64,000 nt of DNA from Clonostachys chloroleuca (GCA_037952775.1 JBANAY010000003.1:29512001-29576000), one strand, 5' to 3'; shown: positions 21,092 through 34,225, counted from the stretch's first letter. Numbers and translations: made by a program. Notes: a model not told the origin generated them from the sequence alone.

Positions 21092-21791
21092 ATCGAGGAG
21101 ACAATCTTATCGCAGGAGAGCCAATTCAAGTTTCGAATCATGCATCCTTGATGAGTTCCGTGTGTCAACGTGGCACGGACGCGCTTAACTGTGCATCTGG
21201 GAAAAAAACGGCCATGACTCATGTCAGCTTATTAATAACAGAGCCAAGCCAAGAAGAAGGAAGGCCAAAGAGGATGGTGATACTGCCTCAACACGAGGAT
21301 GTTATCCTACCAATCATGGGGCCGCTGAGCTGGTCCGGAAGCTCGGGAACTTCATCTCAGCGTTAGATCTATTTCTCTGGTTCACTTATTCGCTCAATTG
21401 TCCGCGGAACCGGGATACGGGAAGCTGTGGAACAAGCAAGGATCGGGAACTGGTAAAATGCCCGAGCTACATTGTCTCGGCCTTCACTTCACATGCGGTG
21501 TCGATGCCCAGTTATGCAGTATCAAGGGTCGCAGCATCTTCCCAGCCAGTAGGCCAGAATAATGCAGGAACACGAGGTCATCAATCCTCGACATCCCTGT
21601 CTGTGCTCCTCGTGTCCACCGTCTGGGGCGAGATCTGCGGGCTCAGCCATGCGCACCGTCCCTCTGCGCTGGCCCAATACCCACCGTGGAGAATCTGATT
21701 GCGATCTGCGGTATAAGAAAATGGCTACAACCATTTCTTTTTCATCCTCAGTGGTTTGACTATCCTGTGACCTGTGTGGGAGATTTTCGAG
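21092..21791. promoter_or_regulatory. Divergent promoter between DUF4246 gene and subtilase
   Basis: A 700-base region transcribed outward on both sides. A TATAAG at 21712-21717 lies about 75 bases before the subtilase start. No RNA gene or repeat is seen. Confidence 0.5.
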
Positions 21792-24488
21792 ATGGGTGTC
21801 AACGTCATTCTTGGAGTACTCCTTTGTGTCGCATCAATTGCCCTTGCGACAGACAATCAGGAATGGCGGCATGTTCCAGGGGCCTACATCATTGAGCTGG
21901 AGGACAACCAGGTTGGCAATTGACTCAGGAGAAGACATTGGAGCCTGCAGCGCTGATGCGAATACCAAATAGGATCTGTCCACATTCTCGCCTTCTATCG
22001 TTTCCAGCGACGAGATTAGCCGAACTTTTGACTTCTCATTATTCAAAGGCATAGCAGTGCAGCTCAAGGGGACTGAAAATGACCGTGCTGACTCGAGAGT
22101 CTCCTCGATTGCCTCAACGGCCACTGTCAAGAACGTTTGGCCCGTTAGGGAGCACGCAAGGCCCAATGCAACGGTTCATTCGAGCGGCAAGCCTGGCCCC
22201 CGGGATCTTGAGAAGCGACAGGACAATGGCTCCGACACCTTTGGGCCTCACGTGATGACCCAGGTTGACAAGTTGCGAGCCGAGGGCTACACAGGAAAGG
22301 GTGTCAAAATTGCCCTTATCGACACAGGAGTGAGTGGTAATATTCACCAGCATGGAATGAAAGCTTACGGGTGATTCAGGTTGACTATAGACATCCCGCT
22401 CTTGGAGGCTGCTTTGGAGAAGGGTGCCTGGTATCGTTCGGGCGTGATCTGACAGGCGATGACTTTACCGGAGAGAACCAGCCAGTTCCCGACTCGGATC
22501 CGATGGACTGCACAGGACACGGCACACACGTCTCCGGGATCATCGCCGCGCAGAAGAACGATCTCGGCTTCACTGGTGCTGCTCCGGATGCTACGATCGG
22601 CATGTACAAAGTCTTTGGCTGCCAGGGCCACACAACGACCGATGTCCTCATCGCTGCTCTCTATCAAGCATACGAGGATGGCGCGGACGTCATCAGCTCC
22701 TCTATCGGAGAGGCATCCGGATGGGCTGGCGGTGCCTGGGCCACCGCGGCATCTCGCATTGTCGAGAAGGGAGTCCCCTGCATCATGTCCGCAGGAAACG
22801 ATGGCACCACCGGTCCGTTCTATGCCAGCAGCGGACCGAGCGGGAAAGGCGCCATCGCCGTTGCTGCTTTTAATAACATTGAGTTCAAGAAGATAGTCGA
22901 CAAGTCTGTGTTCACTGTTGACGGTGGGGAGGAAGTTGCGTTCACCTACGAGTTGAGCAATGTCAAGCCAGCTGAGAATGTCAGTCTGCCGTTATGGAGC
23001 CCGGGTCGCAACAACTCTGGTTGTTCTTCATACCCTGACACAACACCTGATTTGAGCAAGTTTGTCGTGTTATTATCGATTGGCGACTGTACCGAGGTAG
23101 AAAAGGCCAAATTTGCAGCCGCGAAGGGCGCAAAGCATATCTTGTTCTATAACAACAACGCTGGTACGCAAGAGTTGTACCTATACGGAGTCGATGGTCT
23201 CAAGTCGGCATCAGTGGTTACGAGCGAGACTGGGACACAGTGGATTCGTAGCTTGGAGGCGGGCTCAAAGATCGTGGTGGCTCTGACGATCTCGACGCTC
23301 AGCGAGAAGGCAGCTGTTGATGACGCTCCCCAAGTTGGGCCTGGAAGCATCAACGTCATGACCTCGTGGGGTCCAACCTGGGACCTTGACATAAGGCCGC
23401 AGTTTGGTGCTACTGGTGGCTTTGTTCTTTCTACATACCCCCTCAACCTTGGCAGCTATGCCGTTCTGTCTGGCACATCGATGGCCGCACCTTTGATCAC
23501 GGCAGTTTACGCCATCCTTGCTGAAGTCCGTGGCAAGAAATTGGCACCCGAATACTTTGAAGCTCTCCTCTCCGCCAACGCCAACCCACAAATTTACAAC
23601 TTCACCGAGGTGCGAAACTACTTGGCCCCTGTACCTCAACAGGGCGCTGGTTTGATCCAGGCCTATGATGCCGCGTATGCCAATACTCTTCTCAGTCCTG
23701 CCAGCCTCTCGTATCAAGACTTGGCCAGTGGCATCAAGTCACTCAACTTCACAATTTCCAACATAGGCCAGGAGGAAGTTGAGTACCAGATAAGCGATGT
23801 ATCCACGGCTAGCATATATGCCCTCCCCTCAGGAAACCTTTCCCTTCCACCCCAAGAAGCTGGAGGCTTAACTTTTAGTGAGAGCAAAGTGCGCCTGGCT
23901 GGTAGTGCCTCACACACCGTCACCGCTCATGCTGCACCCCCGAAGTCCCTGGACCCCCTTCGCTTGCCTATCTGGTCCGGCTGGGTAGCTGTCAATGGAT
24001 CTGACGGCACGTCTCTATCAATCCCATATCAGGGGGTTGCAGGGAAGCTGGATGACATCGACATGCTGCCTCAGAACCAGACGTTCGCCGAGGTCTTCGA
24101 CTGGGACGCAAAGACTTTTGTCCGCGTTCCCGAGAACGCGAAGTTCACACTGCCTGCCCCGGGAAACTCCTCGACTGAGGAGCTCCCACGCCTGAGGTTT
24201 AACCTTGTTATTGGTTCCCCTGAGGTGAGGGCGAATGTTGTGCCAGTGACGGCTGACGGCCAGGCCCACGATACTGTTGGACAGTTGGAAAGGTATCCAT
24301 GGCTATGGGCGCCACGACACTCCTTGTATTATGAATGGAAGGGTATGATTGCCAACGGAACGTATGTTCCCGCAGGCCGATACAAGTTCGTCTTTCAAGC
24401 ATTGCGTCGGGGTGGGGATGCGAATAAGAAAGAGGATTGGCACGTGGCTGAAACTGTGACAATGGACTTCACATATGCGGAAGGTTAA
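21792..24488 (+). CDS. Secreted subtilisin-like serine protease (S8) with PA insertion and Fn3-like domain
   Basis: Three exons (21792-21911, 21973-22329, 22380-24488) give 861 residues. The signal peptide is residues 1-18 (ending SIALA), followed by an I9-like propeptide starting AYIIELED and a KR site before the mature region. The catalytic triad is Asp157 in IDTGVDYRHP, His206 in GHGTHVSG and Ser526 in SGTSMAAPL, and the oxyanion Asn is in MSAGNDG. Between His and Ser, roughly residues 365-455 form a protease-associated domain (KFVVLLSIGDCTEVEKAKFA, then AAKGAKHILFYNN). After residue 575 a C5a-peptidase-type Fn3 domain follows (FTISNIGQEEVEYQIS). It resembles fungal relatives of minor extracellular protease Vpr. 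It is predicted to degrade proteins outside the cell. The start is confirmed by the signal peptide; both introns have consensus ends. Confidence 0.93.
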
Positions 24489-25167
24489 TTAGTCTTAGTT
24501 TTATAATCAACTCAAAAACTGACGTAAAAGAATGCTGTTTTCTTTTGCTGTCATTCGGAAATCAATCAATGTGGCCACAAGTCCACACACCAACTGACAT
24601 AAACATCTGATTTGCACTACGGCTGCCTCGCCCCTGTTGGCTTCAATTTCCTGCATTTGGCTACCCAATGGATTGAGGACATATTCTATTGCTAAGATTC
24701 AAGCACAGTTGTAGGACGGCTTCTCCGGTTTACTCAAACCAGGCGCTTTGCATTATGCCCTTTGTCTTCGCACATCCCTTGTTTTCTGCCAGCGGAAAAG
24801 GCACTAACATTGCACTTATGTTTTGCCTTTGTTGAAGCAATTTGTTGCAGTACATTGATCATTTGTCTACTACAGCTTCAAACAAGAAAAACAGTCATCT
24901 CAGCTTCAGCGAGGCCCATTCCGCCGGTTACTGGAAACAGTGTTGGATGATGAACGGGTAACACAGCGAGTTACATAGGCTTATTTGAAAACTCGGACCT
25001 TTACACCAGCAGAGGAATACAAAGGGCACATCGACTGGTGGGGCATTTATTTCGAAGTATATAAGGAAAGCCTCTGACTACTGGTTGGGAGCTATCTTGT
25101 GTTGTTAATCTACATTCCGCTGCATTGAATACCCGGGTTTCATATTTTCTGTTTCAACATTATCAAG
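24489..25167. promoter_or_regulatory. Intergenic with TATA box of the coiled-coil gene
   Basis: A clear TATATAA lies at 25068-25074, about 95 bases before the coiled-coil start codon. Nothing else is recognised. Confidence 0.45.
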
Positions 25168-26094
25168 ATGACACAGATCACTCAGGAGAAACGCGAGCTC
25201 CAACGTGAGGAGGCCGGAAAGTCGCCTCTCGTACAGCCAGTCCTAAAGATCGTGAAAAAGCGATCCCTTTCCAAGCACGTGGAGCATAAAACGGCTGAAA
25301 TGTGCGACGTCATAGGAAGGAGGTCGGAGCAGGAGGTCGGACACTTGAGGGAAACACTCGAACAGTATGAAGCCAAGGCAATGGAGTACGAAGACAAGAT
25401 TCAAGAGGCCAGCAGCGAGTTAGCTGACTTGGACGATCTGATCAAGGAGTGCGAAAATAAGAGCATGGAATTTAGCAGCAAACGAGCTGAAAGTCAATCT
25501 CTGCTCAAGGAGTGAGAGGATGCGATGAAGAAGCTCTACGACGAAGTTTATGATAAACTACTGCTGAGCAGGCACCTCGAGGAAAACATCAGTGGTCTTC
25601 GGCTTGACGTATTCTCCACGCTCGATCAGATCGCGGAACATGAAGATCGTACTGAGGAGCTCAGAAACGAATTAGTTGAGTTGAGCTATTGCACTGGGGA
25701 CCTCGAGGAAAGTATTGAGGAGCTCGAGGAAGCTCTTAAGGAGCTCTGGGACAGTATGGAGGATTACAGACATGATCTTACGACGCTCCACTACAAACTA
25801 TACAATATGAACAATCGGATGAGAGAGCACGAGGGTTGCACTAAGGAGCTCAGCAGCGAATTAGCTTAGTTAGACTCTCTGATCGGAGAGTGCGAAGTTG
25901 AGTTGGAACGGTACAACTACCGAAAATTGATGCAGGACGAGCATAAAAAGGAGTTGCAGGAGGGGAAGAAGTTTTTTGAACAGAAACAGAAGGAGATTAG
26001 TGATAGGATCACCAATTGTGAACTCGAAATTGGGGAAGAGATCCATGAAGCGTACAGACTCGCGAAGGAAGAAGTAGAGAGGTCAGCAAATTAA
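25168..26094 (+). pseudogene. Coiled-coil protein gene with two in-frame stop codons
   Basis: One continuous frame runs from the ATG at 25168 to a TAA at 26092-26094, broken only by TGA at 25513-25515 and TAG at 25867-25869. All three segments are highly charged helical sequence rich in E, K, L and R with heptad-like leucines, so the original product was a coiled coil of about 308 residues. It contains repeats of a module: KIQEASSELADLDDLIKE, then RTEELRNELVELSY, then CTKELSSELA-stop-LDSLIGE. The second stop falls where the first copy has Asp. There are no frameshifts, so decay is recent, or the stops are read through. Even the first segment alone (115 residues) would be a coiled-coil peptide. 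There is a good TATA box upstream. No homologous family is recognised. Confidence 0.6.
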
Positions 26095-26797
26095 ATGAAT
26101 CAAGGGAAGAATGTATGTGGGATTGTTGTTGCTACCAACAGGACAAAGAAGGTTATTTTTACTGTGCTGTAAAGAAAGCTTCAATTCCTAGGTTAGTAGG
26201 AACTAGAAATGTCATATCCTAGTTCGTACATATGAAACCTATTTCGCTGTTGGCAGTCGGTCGGACGGTGAAGATGCTTCATATCGCTCTACCGGATTTG
26301 GCTGCTCTATTGATAAACTATGGTGCAGACCTTGATTTGTAAGATTGTTGCGGGCGGGCCCCGTTAAATTAGGTCTTGAGTATATCGGACGGTATATGTG
26401 GGAATAATAGGTTCTATGGATCTCAATGGAGATTTGATCTATGTTAAGTCTGGTCAGTGCCGGTGGCCTTCATGCACATTGTAACTATAAAGGCTTGATC
26501 ACTGCTCGCGAGGAGTTTGAAGTTGATAGGTACGATACCACGCGTTTTCGCGAAAGCTCGGTGTAAAGAAAAATAATGGACATGCAGAAAAGATGAAGGA
26601 ATTGTTCTGGATAGCTTAGATGGAAGACTTCGGATGAATAAACTTGGAACTTCAGGCTTCAATGTATTCTTTTTCATATCGTCAAAGTAAAGGAAGAGCA
26701 AACTTGCTAGCTCGTAATGTAGGACGGTTTAATGGCGGTTTGGCGAAGACTGGCTTCCGCTCCTTGTGTTATTAGCACTCACATCTAACTGTATGCT
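26095..26797. other. Intergenic
   Basis: Downstream of the coiled-coil gene and of the MFS carrier. A short phrase near 26284-26341 (LLSALPDLAALLINYGADLD-like on the plus strand) hints at an ankyrin-type remnant but is too short to call. Confidence 0.3.
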
Positions 26798-28492
26798 CTA
26801 TAGAGCAGCTTCCTCATCTCTCTTCAACCCCTTTCCATAGAAGTTCCTCTCATTGATAACCTGTACGTCATCGTCAGCGAAGACTTTACCCTCCCTCTCA
26901 GCCTTAATCCTCAGCCTTCGAATGCGCCTCACATCCCACTCAACATTCCTCGTTAGCCACCAGGTAAGTGCACTCGCCAACCACCCGCCTCCGATCGCCG
27001 CTGAACAAATTGCAAAGGGGACCTTGTAACCGTTATAGGCGTACTTGGACTGGAACATCTGAGGGCCGATGACACCACCAACCTGGCCAACACTGGACTG
27101 AAAAGCGAGCGTGAACGCCGTTCCGGTCGAGCCCACCAGCGTGGCCGAGCGCCATGCCCAGAACGGGATGAAGAACACGGCATAGAACATTGTCCCGAAG
27201 ACGCATGCCACATAGACTGCGTACTTATCCCGCGTCGAGGCAAGGACGATGAAGAAGGCCAGGCACCCAGCGCAGATGGCCATGATGAACGCGGGCCGGG
27301 TGACGTAGGCGCGCTTCATAAACCAGCCGGCGAAGATGATGGCGAGCACGGAGCAACCGGCTGGTGGGATGTTGAGCAGCTGGTTTCGCGGGAGGCCGGC
27401 GAAGCCGAGACTCGTGGTAACCGTGGGGAGTTGCCAGCTCAGACCGTAGCCGCCGAGGTTGATGAGGATTTGGGAGAGCATGAACGACCAGATTCGCGGG
27501 TCACGTAGCGAGGCAATGACTTCGGAGGCACTGAATGTTGCATCGCTGGTTCTTGGCGCGTTCTCCGAAAGTCTGGCCTCTAGATATTCTTGTTCTCTGG
27601 GCGTGAGCCAGGAACTAGAGCGGGGTGACTTGGGATAATCAGGTAGGACGAAATATACCACCCCTGAGAATAGGATGGTGATGATGCCTTCGAGAAGGTA
27701 GACCCATTGCCACGCACTTAGACCTTGGAGTCCGTCCATGTACGAGATGCCGTAAGCGAGGAGCGAGCCCACGATACCCGAGCAGTTGGAAAAGGCGAAC
27801 ATCCACATGATTGGTTTACCCATTTCATCCGAGCGATACCACGAGCATAGTTGTGCAGCAATACCAGGGAACATGCCCGCCTCCATCATCCCGAGGACGA
27901 ACCGGGCGGCGTACAAGCCTTCCTTGTTCTTCACAGCCGCATGGCAGGCCAGTACCGCGCCCCATGTGAGCATGATTCGGAATTGCCAGTTTCGGGGTTG
28001 CATTTTCTTGAGGACGAGATTGCTGGGGACCTCGAAAACGATGTAACTGATCTTGGGGGAGTTAGCTCTTGGATAGGTATTCGGGCGAGAGTTTTCTTAC
28101 AAAGTATATCGACTGAACCCAATTGTACTGGTCATCTGTCATGCCGAGTTGTATGAGAACATTTGTAGGCTGACCTACTTGAAGCACTTTGACTGAGGCT
28201 GCATTGGTGTAATCAACCTGCCAATTCGGATTTCAGTTAGAGAAACATTCTTTGTTCTTGTAGCCTTGGAGAAACATACGTTCTTGATGAGATAAATCAC
28301 GCCTATCAGCCATAGAAATCTCCAGTCAACCTTCCGCATAATTGCCTTATCCTCCTCCGCGGTGAAAGTGGCGAGAAAGGCAGCTCGGTCAGTTGCCGCG
28401 TCATTGCGAACGCTGTTTGGAGTTTCGCTTGACTCTATACCATCGCCATCGACTGCTATATCTGGTGCCCCCTTAGAATCAGAATGTGCCAT
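26798..28492 (-). CDS. MFS carrier, anion:cation symporter family (Dal5/allantoate permease-like)
   Basis: About 500 residues in four exons (28492 to about 28265, 28218 to 28150, about 28110 to 28050, then a long exon to 26798). The pattern is that of fungal ACS-family carriers: cytosolic N-terminus, first helix after RKVDWRFLWLIGVIYLIKNV, DYTNAASVKV, EVPSNLVLKKMQPRNW, RFVLGMMEAGMFPG with the MFS-type GMMEAG loop, and a C-terminal RNFYGKGLKRDEEAAL. Such proteins import carboxylates, allantoate, vitamins or dipeptides with protons. The substrate is not predictable from this alone. Its upstream region has AGATAA (28755-28760, reverse) and CGATAA (29003-29008, reverse), compatible with nitrogen control. 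The gene is followed upstream by a Zn2Cys6 regulator in the same orientation. Confidence 0.85.
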
Positions 28493-29177
28493 TTTCCCTT
28501 CGGATGAAACCTGATATTTTAATATGGTTTAGACTTGGTTGTCGAGCAAAGAAGAGGAAACTTGAAAGTATATACAAGTGAAAAAGAAAATATTTTCCCA
28601 ATATGGGTCGTTAATAGCCAGCAACCCTTGGTTATATTGTACCGCGATTTAGACTGAAACGGGGTCTCTGCTAGTTCTGATCGCTCCTAATTTCTATGTA
28701 ATTTACAATACTCTAGGCAAATCACGCAACGCTGACATCCTGGCGGACGTTACCTTATCTGTATAAAGTATGCAAGAATCCACCAAAATGACGCAAGCGT
28801 AAGGTTATGTTCCAATGTTCCCCTACCCTTGGACATTGTGCAAGGACCCATCCACGTGACGCAATGTCAGTATGTTATTCCCGAAGCCTGGGTAGTCTCG
28901 CGATATGTCGGGGTTTAAGTGCTCTTAGCCGTCCGGTTGACTCAGTGTTCTGACAAGATCTGGCCACTTCAAGCTAAGTTGGTGGACGCTGTCGCGTTTC
29001 AGTTATCGAAGTATAAGCTCGGCTCGATCTAGACGATGGAGGAAGAAGATACATTTCTATTTTATCTTCTTGGTGCGCGTGACTATAATATCCAGAACAG
29101 GAATCTCAAACAAGGTAAGGCGTGCCATTGTGAACTGGTGGAGAGTTGTCCTCCTTGACCCGGCAAGGAGTCTAGCC
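28493..29177. promoter_or_regulatory. Promoter region of the MFS carrier at 26798-28492
   Basis: Contains GATA-type motifs at 28755-28760 and 29003-29008 and a repeated phrase CCACATGACGCA-like (TCCACCAAAATGACGCA at 28782 and TCCACGTGACGCAATG at 28850), possibly a bHLH/bZIP-type site. No gene is visible. Confidence 0.4.
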
Positions 29178-31648
29178 TCAAAAAAGATTGTTAAAGCCGA
29201 AAAGGGGATCGAAAGATAAGAAAGAGTCGATATCCAGGTTATTTTCTCCTTCATCTAGGTTTTGAAGCGCCGGCAATGCCTGTCCCTCGATGTCAGAAGA
29301 AAGCAGCGGATCCGTCGAGTTCATAGCGAAGCTTCTCATCACTTCATCAATATCTAGATCCGTGAATCCCGGAACGGAATTATCATCGCCGACCCCAGAC
29401 CGAGAATCTGGAGGTGACCGCAAATGATGTCGATCTTCGATACGCGGTGTTTGCGTGGGCCTCTCACGCGTAGAGGCCGTCGGTTTTGAGCAATCAAGGC
29501 TCACAGGTTCAGGAAAATGATCCGTGTTGACACCCAGACGTAAGATAAGGCCCTTCAGTATCCTTATCGTTTGACGCGGTGCATGACAAATAGTTTGATG
29601 CTCTCCCAATGCATCCAAACACCGCTGAAGGCATTTGTGCGCCGCAGAATCCGACTGTCTCTGAGCTGCTATGCGTACATGTATTGTGGCACTTACATAT
29701 GTCGCATAGGACACAAAGTAAGGCGTTGTTGACATACAAAAATGCTTTTGGTAGAGCTGCAGAATTTTGTCTATTTCCAGTGCTGCAGTCGCACAATATG
29801 AAAAGGCCTGTCCTGCCCCTGATGAGGTGGACTGGAGATGCCCATCTGAAACGAATGGCCGATGCAGCAGAATGACCATGGAGTTGTACATGGATCTTGG
29901 CTAACTGTCAGCCTCAATATCCGTGAAATGGAAACGCCGTCCCACTTACAATAATGAAAGCGTGTGTGGAAGCACGGATGTGATGGCAGGACTGTCAAGC
30001 TGAATTGACAAGTGAGAAGGCAGACTCATTCGCCAGTTTTCTAGTGCTGTCTGAATGAACTGCCGAGTGTTGGAAAGTTCAGTCGGGCTTGTTGAGGAAC
30101 TCTTCTCGGAATAAATGCTCTGAATAATTCGGTCCATGATAATGCTAAGCTGGCAAAGCTCTCGGAAAGTTGAGACTGCATAAGTCGGACGAGAGAGTTG
30201 CTGTGGAGTTGCTGAATAGGTCAATGTATTGAAGAGTTCGTATTCTTCGTATTCATCCAAGAAAAGTATTGGTACGCTGTTATCGATATCTTTCAGCCGG
30301 GAAGGCCGGCCTTGGTAGATTGATTGCACCTTATCAAAAGCTGAAGGGACCGAAATTAGTCATTTGAAGATCATAAGCTGCTAGGAAACTCACTGTAGGC
30401 CGACCAAAATAATCGGCGATAAACTTCGATATCCTCTGGAGAACAACTCCCCTTTGAACGTAAACCAGCCGATCCGTCGACGTGGATGCCCAGATCAACA
30501 ATCATATTCACAGCAATTCCCATGTAGTGCCATGACAGACTCCTCTCATCGCACCACGTGAACAAGGCGTCTGAGACAATTAACAAGGCTTGTATCGTGG
30601 TGACCTCGCTCCTCCAAAGGGCTTCTGAGTTGGAGGCATGGAGATAACTATCAAATTTATTTCGAAATGACCAGCCCCGTTGACCACTAGGGCCACTGGA
30701 ACTCACGTCTTCTGGCTTGGTAAGACTCTTTGATGCCCCAAAGTAAATGGCATTCAGCAGAAGCTTTGAGAAATATCGACCTCCGCAGGCCATGTCCCTC
30801 ATGAACGCTGGGCGATACACAATAGTCCCTGAATAATATTGGCGGTTCCAGAACAGTGATAGCAGCCGCATTCCTAGTTCAGGGGACACGCCGTCAAAAT
30901 CGAGTGAATCATTGTTCAAATTCACAACTTCCATCTGGCCTATTCTCTAGTAAGCAAAATACGTCATTGGTAGCGTGTACCCTTTTTATACATACGCTGT
31001 CTTGTGGCATCAGCCAAGAGTTGGTTTTTAATCTGTGTCATAGATGATTGTGAGAGCTGTTGCTGTTTCTTAGGCATGTTGGACATAACACTTGAGGGGC
31101 CATGGTATGCAACCTCTTGGGGAGGCTCAGAAGACACGTGAATGACGGGTTGCGAGACTACATGCCCGGAACCATGGTCCGTATCAACGGGTTCATGCTC
31201 CTCATATGCAGGTTGATCATATGAATCGATGCCCTGGTCGTGATGAGATATTGTGTCCGCAGCGATGGCAGCCTGCGTCTCCTGGAGAGCATCCTGTGGG
31301 TGTTGCAACGACTGGCGTAGTCGTGCATTTTCCTCCTCTAGCTTGTGAATCCGGGCATTGGAGGGCCTCAAGTATCGTGTGAGAATCACTGAGTCTCACC
31401 AGCAAGGGAAGGAATCATATACCTGGCTTTCTTTTCTCGTGTGGCATACGTGCAGTCTTCTCCACGCTGGCGACAGTTTTCGCATTGAGGCTCTGCGTCA
31501 CACCGTAGCTGAGGTTGGGATCAACAGTTAGTCAAAGGGTCCGAGGAGGCAGTAATACACAACTTACCTTCCTCCTCCGACAAAAGTCACAGGCTGCTGA
31601 TACCCGCAGCTTGCGCTTGCGGATGGGAGTGGCTGGCTGGGACGGCAT
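29178..31648 (-). CDS. Zn2Cys6 transcription factor with fungal-specific middle domain
   Basis: Five or more exons. Exon 1 (31648-31568) encodes MPSQ...RKRKLRVSAACDFCRRRK and the next completes the cluster with LRCDAEPQCENCRQRGEDC, so all six cysteines are present as C-x2-C-x6-C-x5-C-x2-C-x6-C across an intron in the usual place. A linker helix follows (SNARIHKLEEENARLRQSL), the dimerising coiled coil. The middle homology domain includes LFWNRQYYSGTIVYRPAFM, SEALWRSEVTTIQALLIVSD, SWHYMGIAVNMIVDLGIHVD and EVYRRLFWSAY, typical of the Fungal_trans domain. The C-terminus is acidic with FDPLFGFNNLF, a possible activation patch. The nuclear regulator lies between two MFS genes and may control them or the nearby dehalogenase/oxidase genes. 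An in-frame ATG exists further upstream, but the Met at 31648 is preferred. Confidence 0.88.
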
Positions 31649-32539
31649 GATGTCTTGGTCCTGGATGATGAGGATCAACTCAAGCGGACGCAACGGAAGA
31701 ACAAATTCCGCGCTGCTCCACTGTAATTTCAGGCCTAGACGGAACAAAACGTTCCGTCAGTCCCGTCTGATTACTAACGTAAAGCAGTAACACCCCGAAA
31801 TGTTGCTACCCTAAATAGAGCCTCTCGCACTTTAGAGATAGCCATTGCGCTTCAGTGTGATAGACTGTGTCTTATTTTCTACAGAATCTTTCTGTCATCG
31901 CTGAGTTTAGTATTTTGCTGCATGCGTGGAATTAATTGCTAACTCCTTGTTTGAATATTCACCACTACATCTGCAAGCACTGTAATATTCCCATCTCACT
32001 GTAAATGGATGCAGTATTAGAAGTCACAAATACGTATCACACACGCGAAAACTCTACTCCAACATTTTAACTGTCAATAAACCCCATTCGTTAACCTTCA
32101 CGTCCATCTTGATCCCATCTCAACTTACTTCTGTGTATCTTGTTGATTGATTAGCTAACTACAATAAAGAGGTTCCTAGAAGAAGTGAATACTAATCATT
32201 TGGTATTCCACCCGGGTAATAATAGTAAGAAACTGAGAGGGACGGTAATTTCTTCGAAACAGTACTCATAGTCGGATCCCTTTGAGAAATATTAATCATC
32301 TAGAATCTCTAATCTGAATTTGAGTTCTAGGGCAAGAATGAGTGTAAAAGTGCGCTATTTCTAAACCAAGCTGCCCCTGGCGAAAGAGGTAGTGACAGAA
32401 AGGTCTGACATCTAACCCAAAGATCACGAACATAACCCTGGAATAGGTGAGTGAGATGCAGGCTCGCCAAAACTCTCCACCCAGCGCTTGCAAGATACCT
32501 GAGGTCAAGCCTTTGCTGGTCCCTCCCATCCCGCTACGC
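31649..32539. other. Intergenic
   Basis: Promoter of the regulator and 3' region of the next MFS gene. It is AT-rich in places. No RNA or mobile element is recognised. Confidence 0.45.
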
Positions 32540-34225
32540 TTAGGTTCTGGCAGCTGCGTCAGTCTCCCCAAGAACAACCTCATCCTGCTCCAGGATTCGC
32601 CTCTCAGCCTTGGTCCTTCCTTCCTTGGGGAGAAACTTGAGCAAAATTGGAATGGAAGCTGCGAGAAGGGCCCCGAACCCTGTAAACGCGCCGGTCGTAG
32701 CGAAACCCTTGATGAAATTGGGACCATCTCCGGCCGGCCACAGTCGGCTTCCGTATACCGCAGAGAGGTTGCCGATGGAGTTTACCAATGCCACGACAAC
32801 CGCTCGTTTTTCCGCGGGCAGAGAAATGACCTCTGACGTCCAGTTGAGAATTAAAGGAAGAGCAGTATATAGTCCCGCGATGTAGAAGCAGAGCATGGCG
32901 TACTGAACCTTGGCATTTCCGACTGTGACGCAGACGATGGTGCAAATGAAGCTGAGACCCAGACAACCGGTGATATGCCACCGTCTATCTCCCGTGGCAT
33001 CGGCAGTGTAGGATAGAATAACAAGAAACACGGCACCAACCATCCAGATGGGAATAGTCATATACTGTGCCATGACGGAAGTGTAGCCCATAGACTTGAC
33101 AATCGTTGGGATGAAGTATGAGATTGTGCACGAGCCAAGATCCATGACGAAGAGAATGATGAAAATGTATGTACGAGGATCCGCCAGAGCTGCCTTGATG
33201 GCCTGCCAGTGCGTGAGTTTGATGCTGTGTCGAGCGACGGTAGTCTGGCGATCGTGCAACATGCGGACAACTGCCAGCTGTCTTTCGTCGAGGCTAAGGC
33301 GTTTCGATGACTCTGGGAAGTCGAGAAGAATGAACTTCAGGCAGATGGCGAAGGCGATGGTGCAGCATCCCTCGATTAGATATAGCCAGCGCCATCCGCG
33401 AATACCTTGGACACCTTCCATATTTCCAGTGATGGCGCCGGCAAGAAGTCCGCTGAGAGCCCCGGAAAAAACCGATGCGGTGAAGAAAATAGAGAATCGT
33501 TTTCCTGTTTTCACAGTTAGAATCTGCCGCTGGGCTAATCGCGAGAGCCAAACCCACCAATTTCTGCCTTCTTGTACCAGCAAGTCATCACATATAAAAC
33601 GCCGGGGAAGAACCCAGCTTCAATCGCACCAAGGAAAAAGCGCAAAGCGAGCATTCCTTCGTAGTTTTTGACAGCGGACATGGCTGCGCAGATGCCACCC
33701 CAAACAATCATGATTCCGGGGAGGTACCATGAGGGTCGGGAGCGTGTAAGTATAAGATTCGATGGGACTTCGCAGATCAGGTAACCGATGAAGAAGATGG
33801 AGAGGAGCATTGCGTATTCTAAATTCATATGCTGTTAGTTGGGCATCCCATTTAGTATGTCTCTTTTGACTACAGAGATGACATACGATCGTCTGTGAGT
33901 GCAAGATCCTTATCCATGCCTGCAACCTTGGCGTTTCCCTAGGTCAAGGTGGTCAGCACAAATACATGCATGGAAATGTCTTGTATAAACTCACAATATT
34001 CTGGCGATCAATGTAAGCAAGAATGTACATGAGCCAAACCGCGGGCATCATGATGAAGTCAATCTTGCGAACCAAGCGCTTTTCAGCATCTGACCCAGGA
34101 ACGTAGTCAGATAGAGCTTGCTGGAGCTCCATCTCCTCGGCGGAAATGTTGGTCTTGATCGCGTTGCCATATTCGACGTCAACAAGGTCATTGGCCTTTG
34201 CATCCTTTGATTTGATCTCAGACAT
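32540..34225 (-). CDS. MFS carrier, anion:cation symporter family
   Basis: About 480 residues. Exon 1 is 34225 to about 33994 (MSEIKSKDAK...LMYILAYIDRQNI), a small exon encodes GNAKVAGMDKDLALTDD, the next ends at TCWYKKAEIG (about 33560), and a long exon starting GKRFSIFFTASVFSG runs to 32540. The motif after helix 1, IDRQNIGNA, and YLICEVPSNLILTRSRPSW with LRFFLGAIEAGFFPGVLY identify the ACS/Tna1-Dal5 group, which carries nicotinate, carboxylates and similar anions with protons. Twelve membrane spans are visible. It is divergently transcribed from the haloacid-dehalogenase-like gene across a 1.45 kb region with perfect GTCGG inverted repeats, suggesting joint regulation. Confidence 0.86.
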
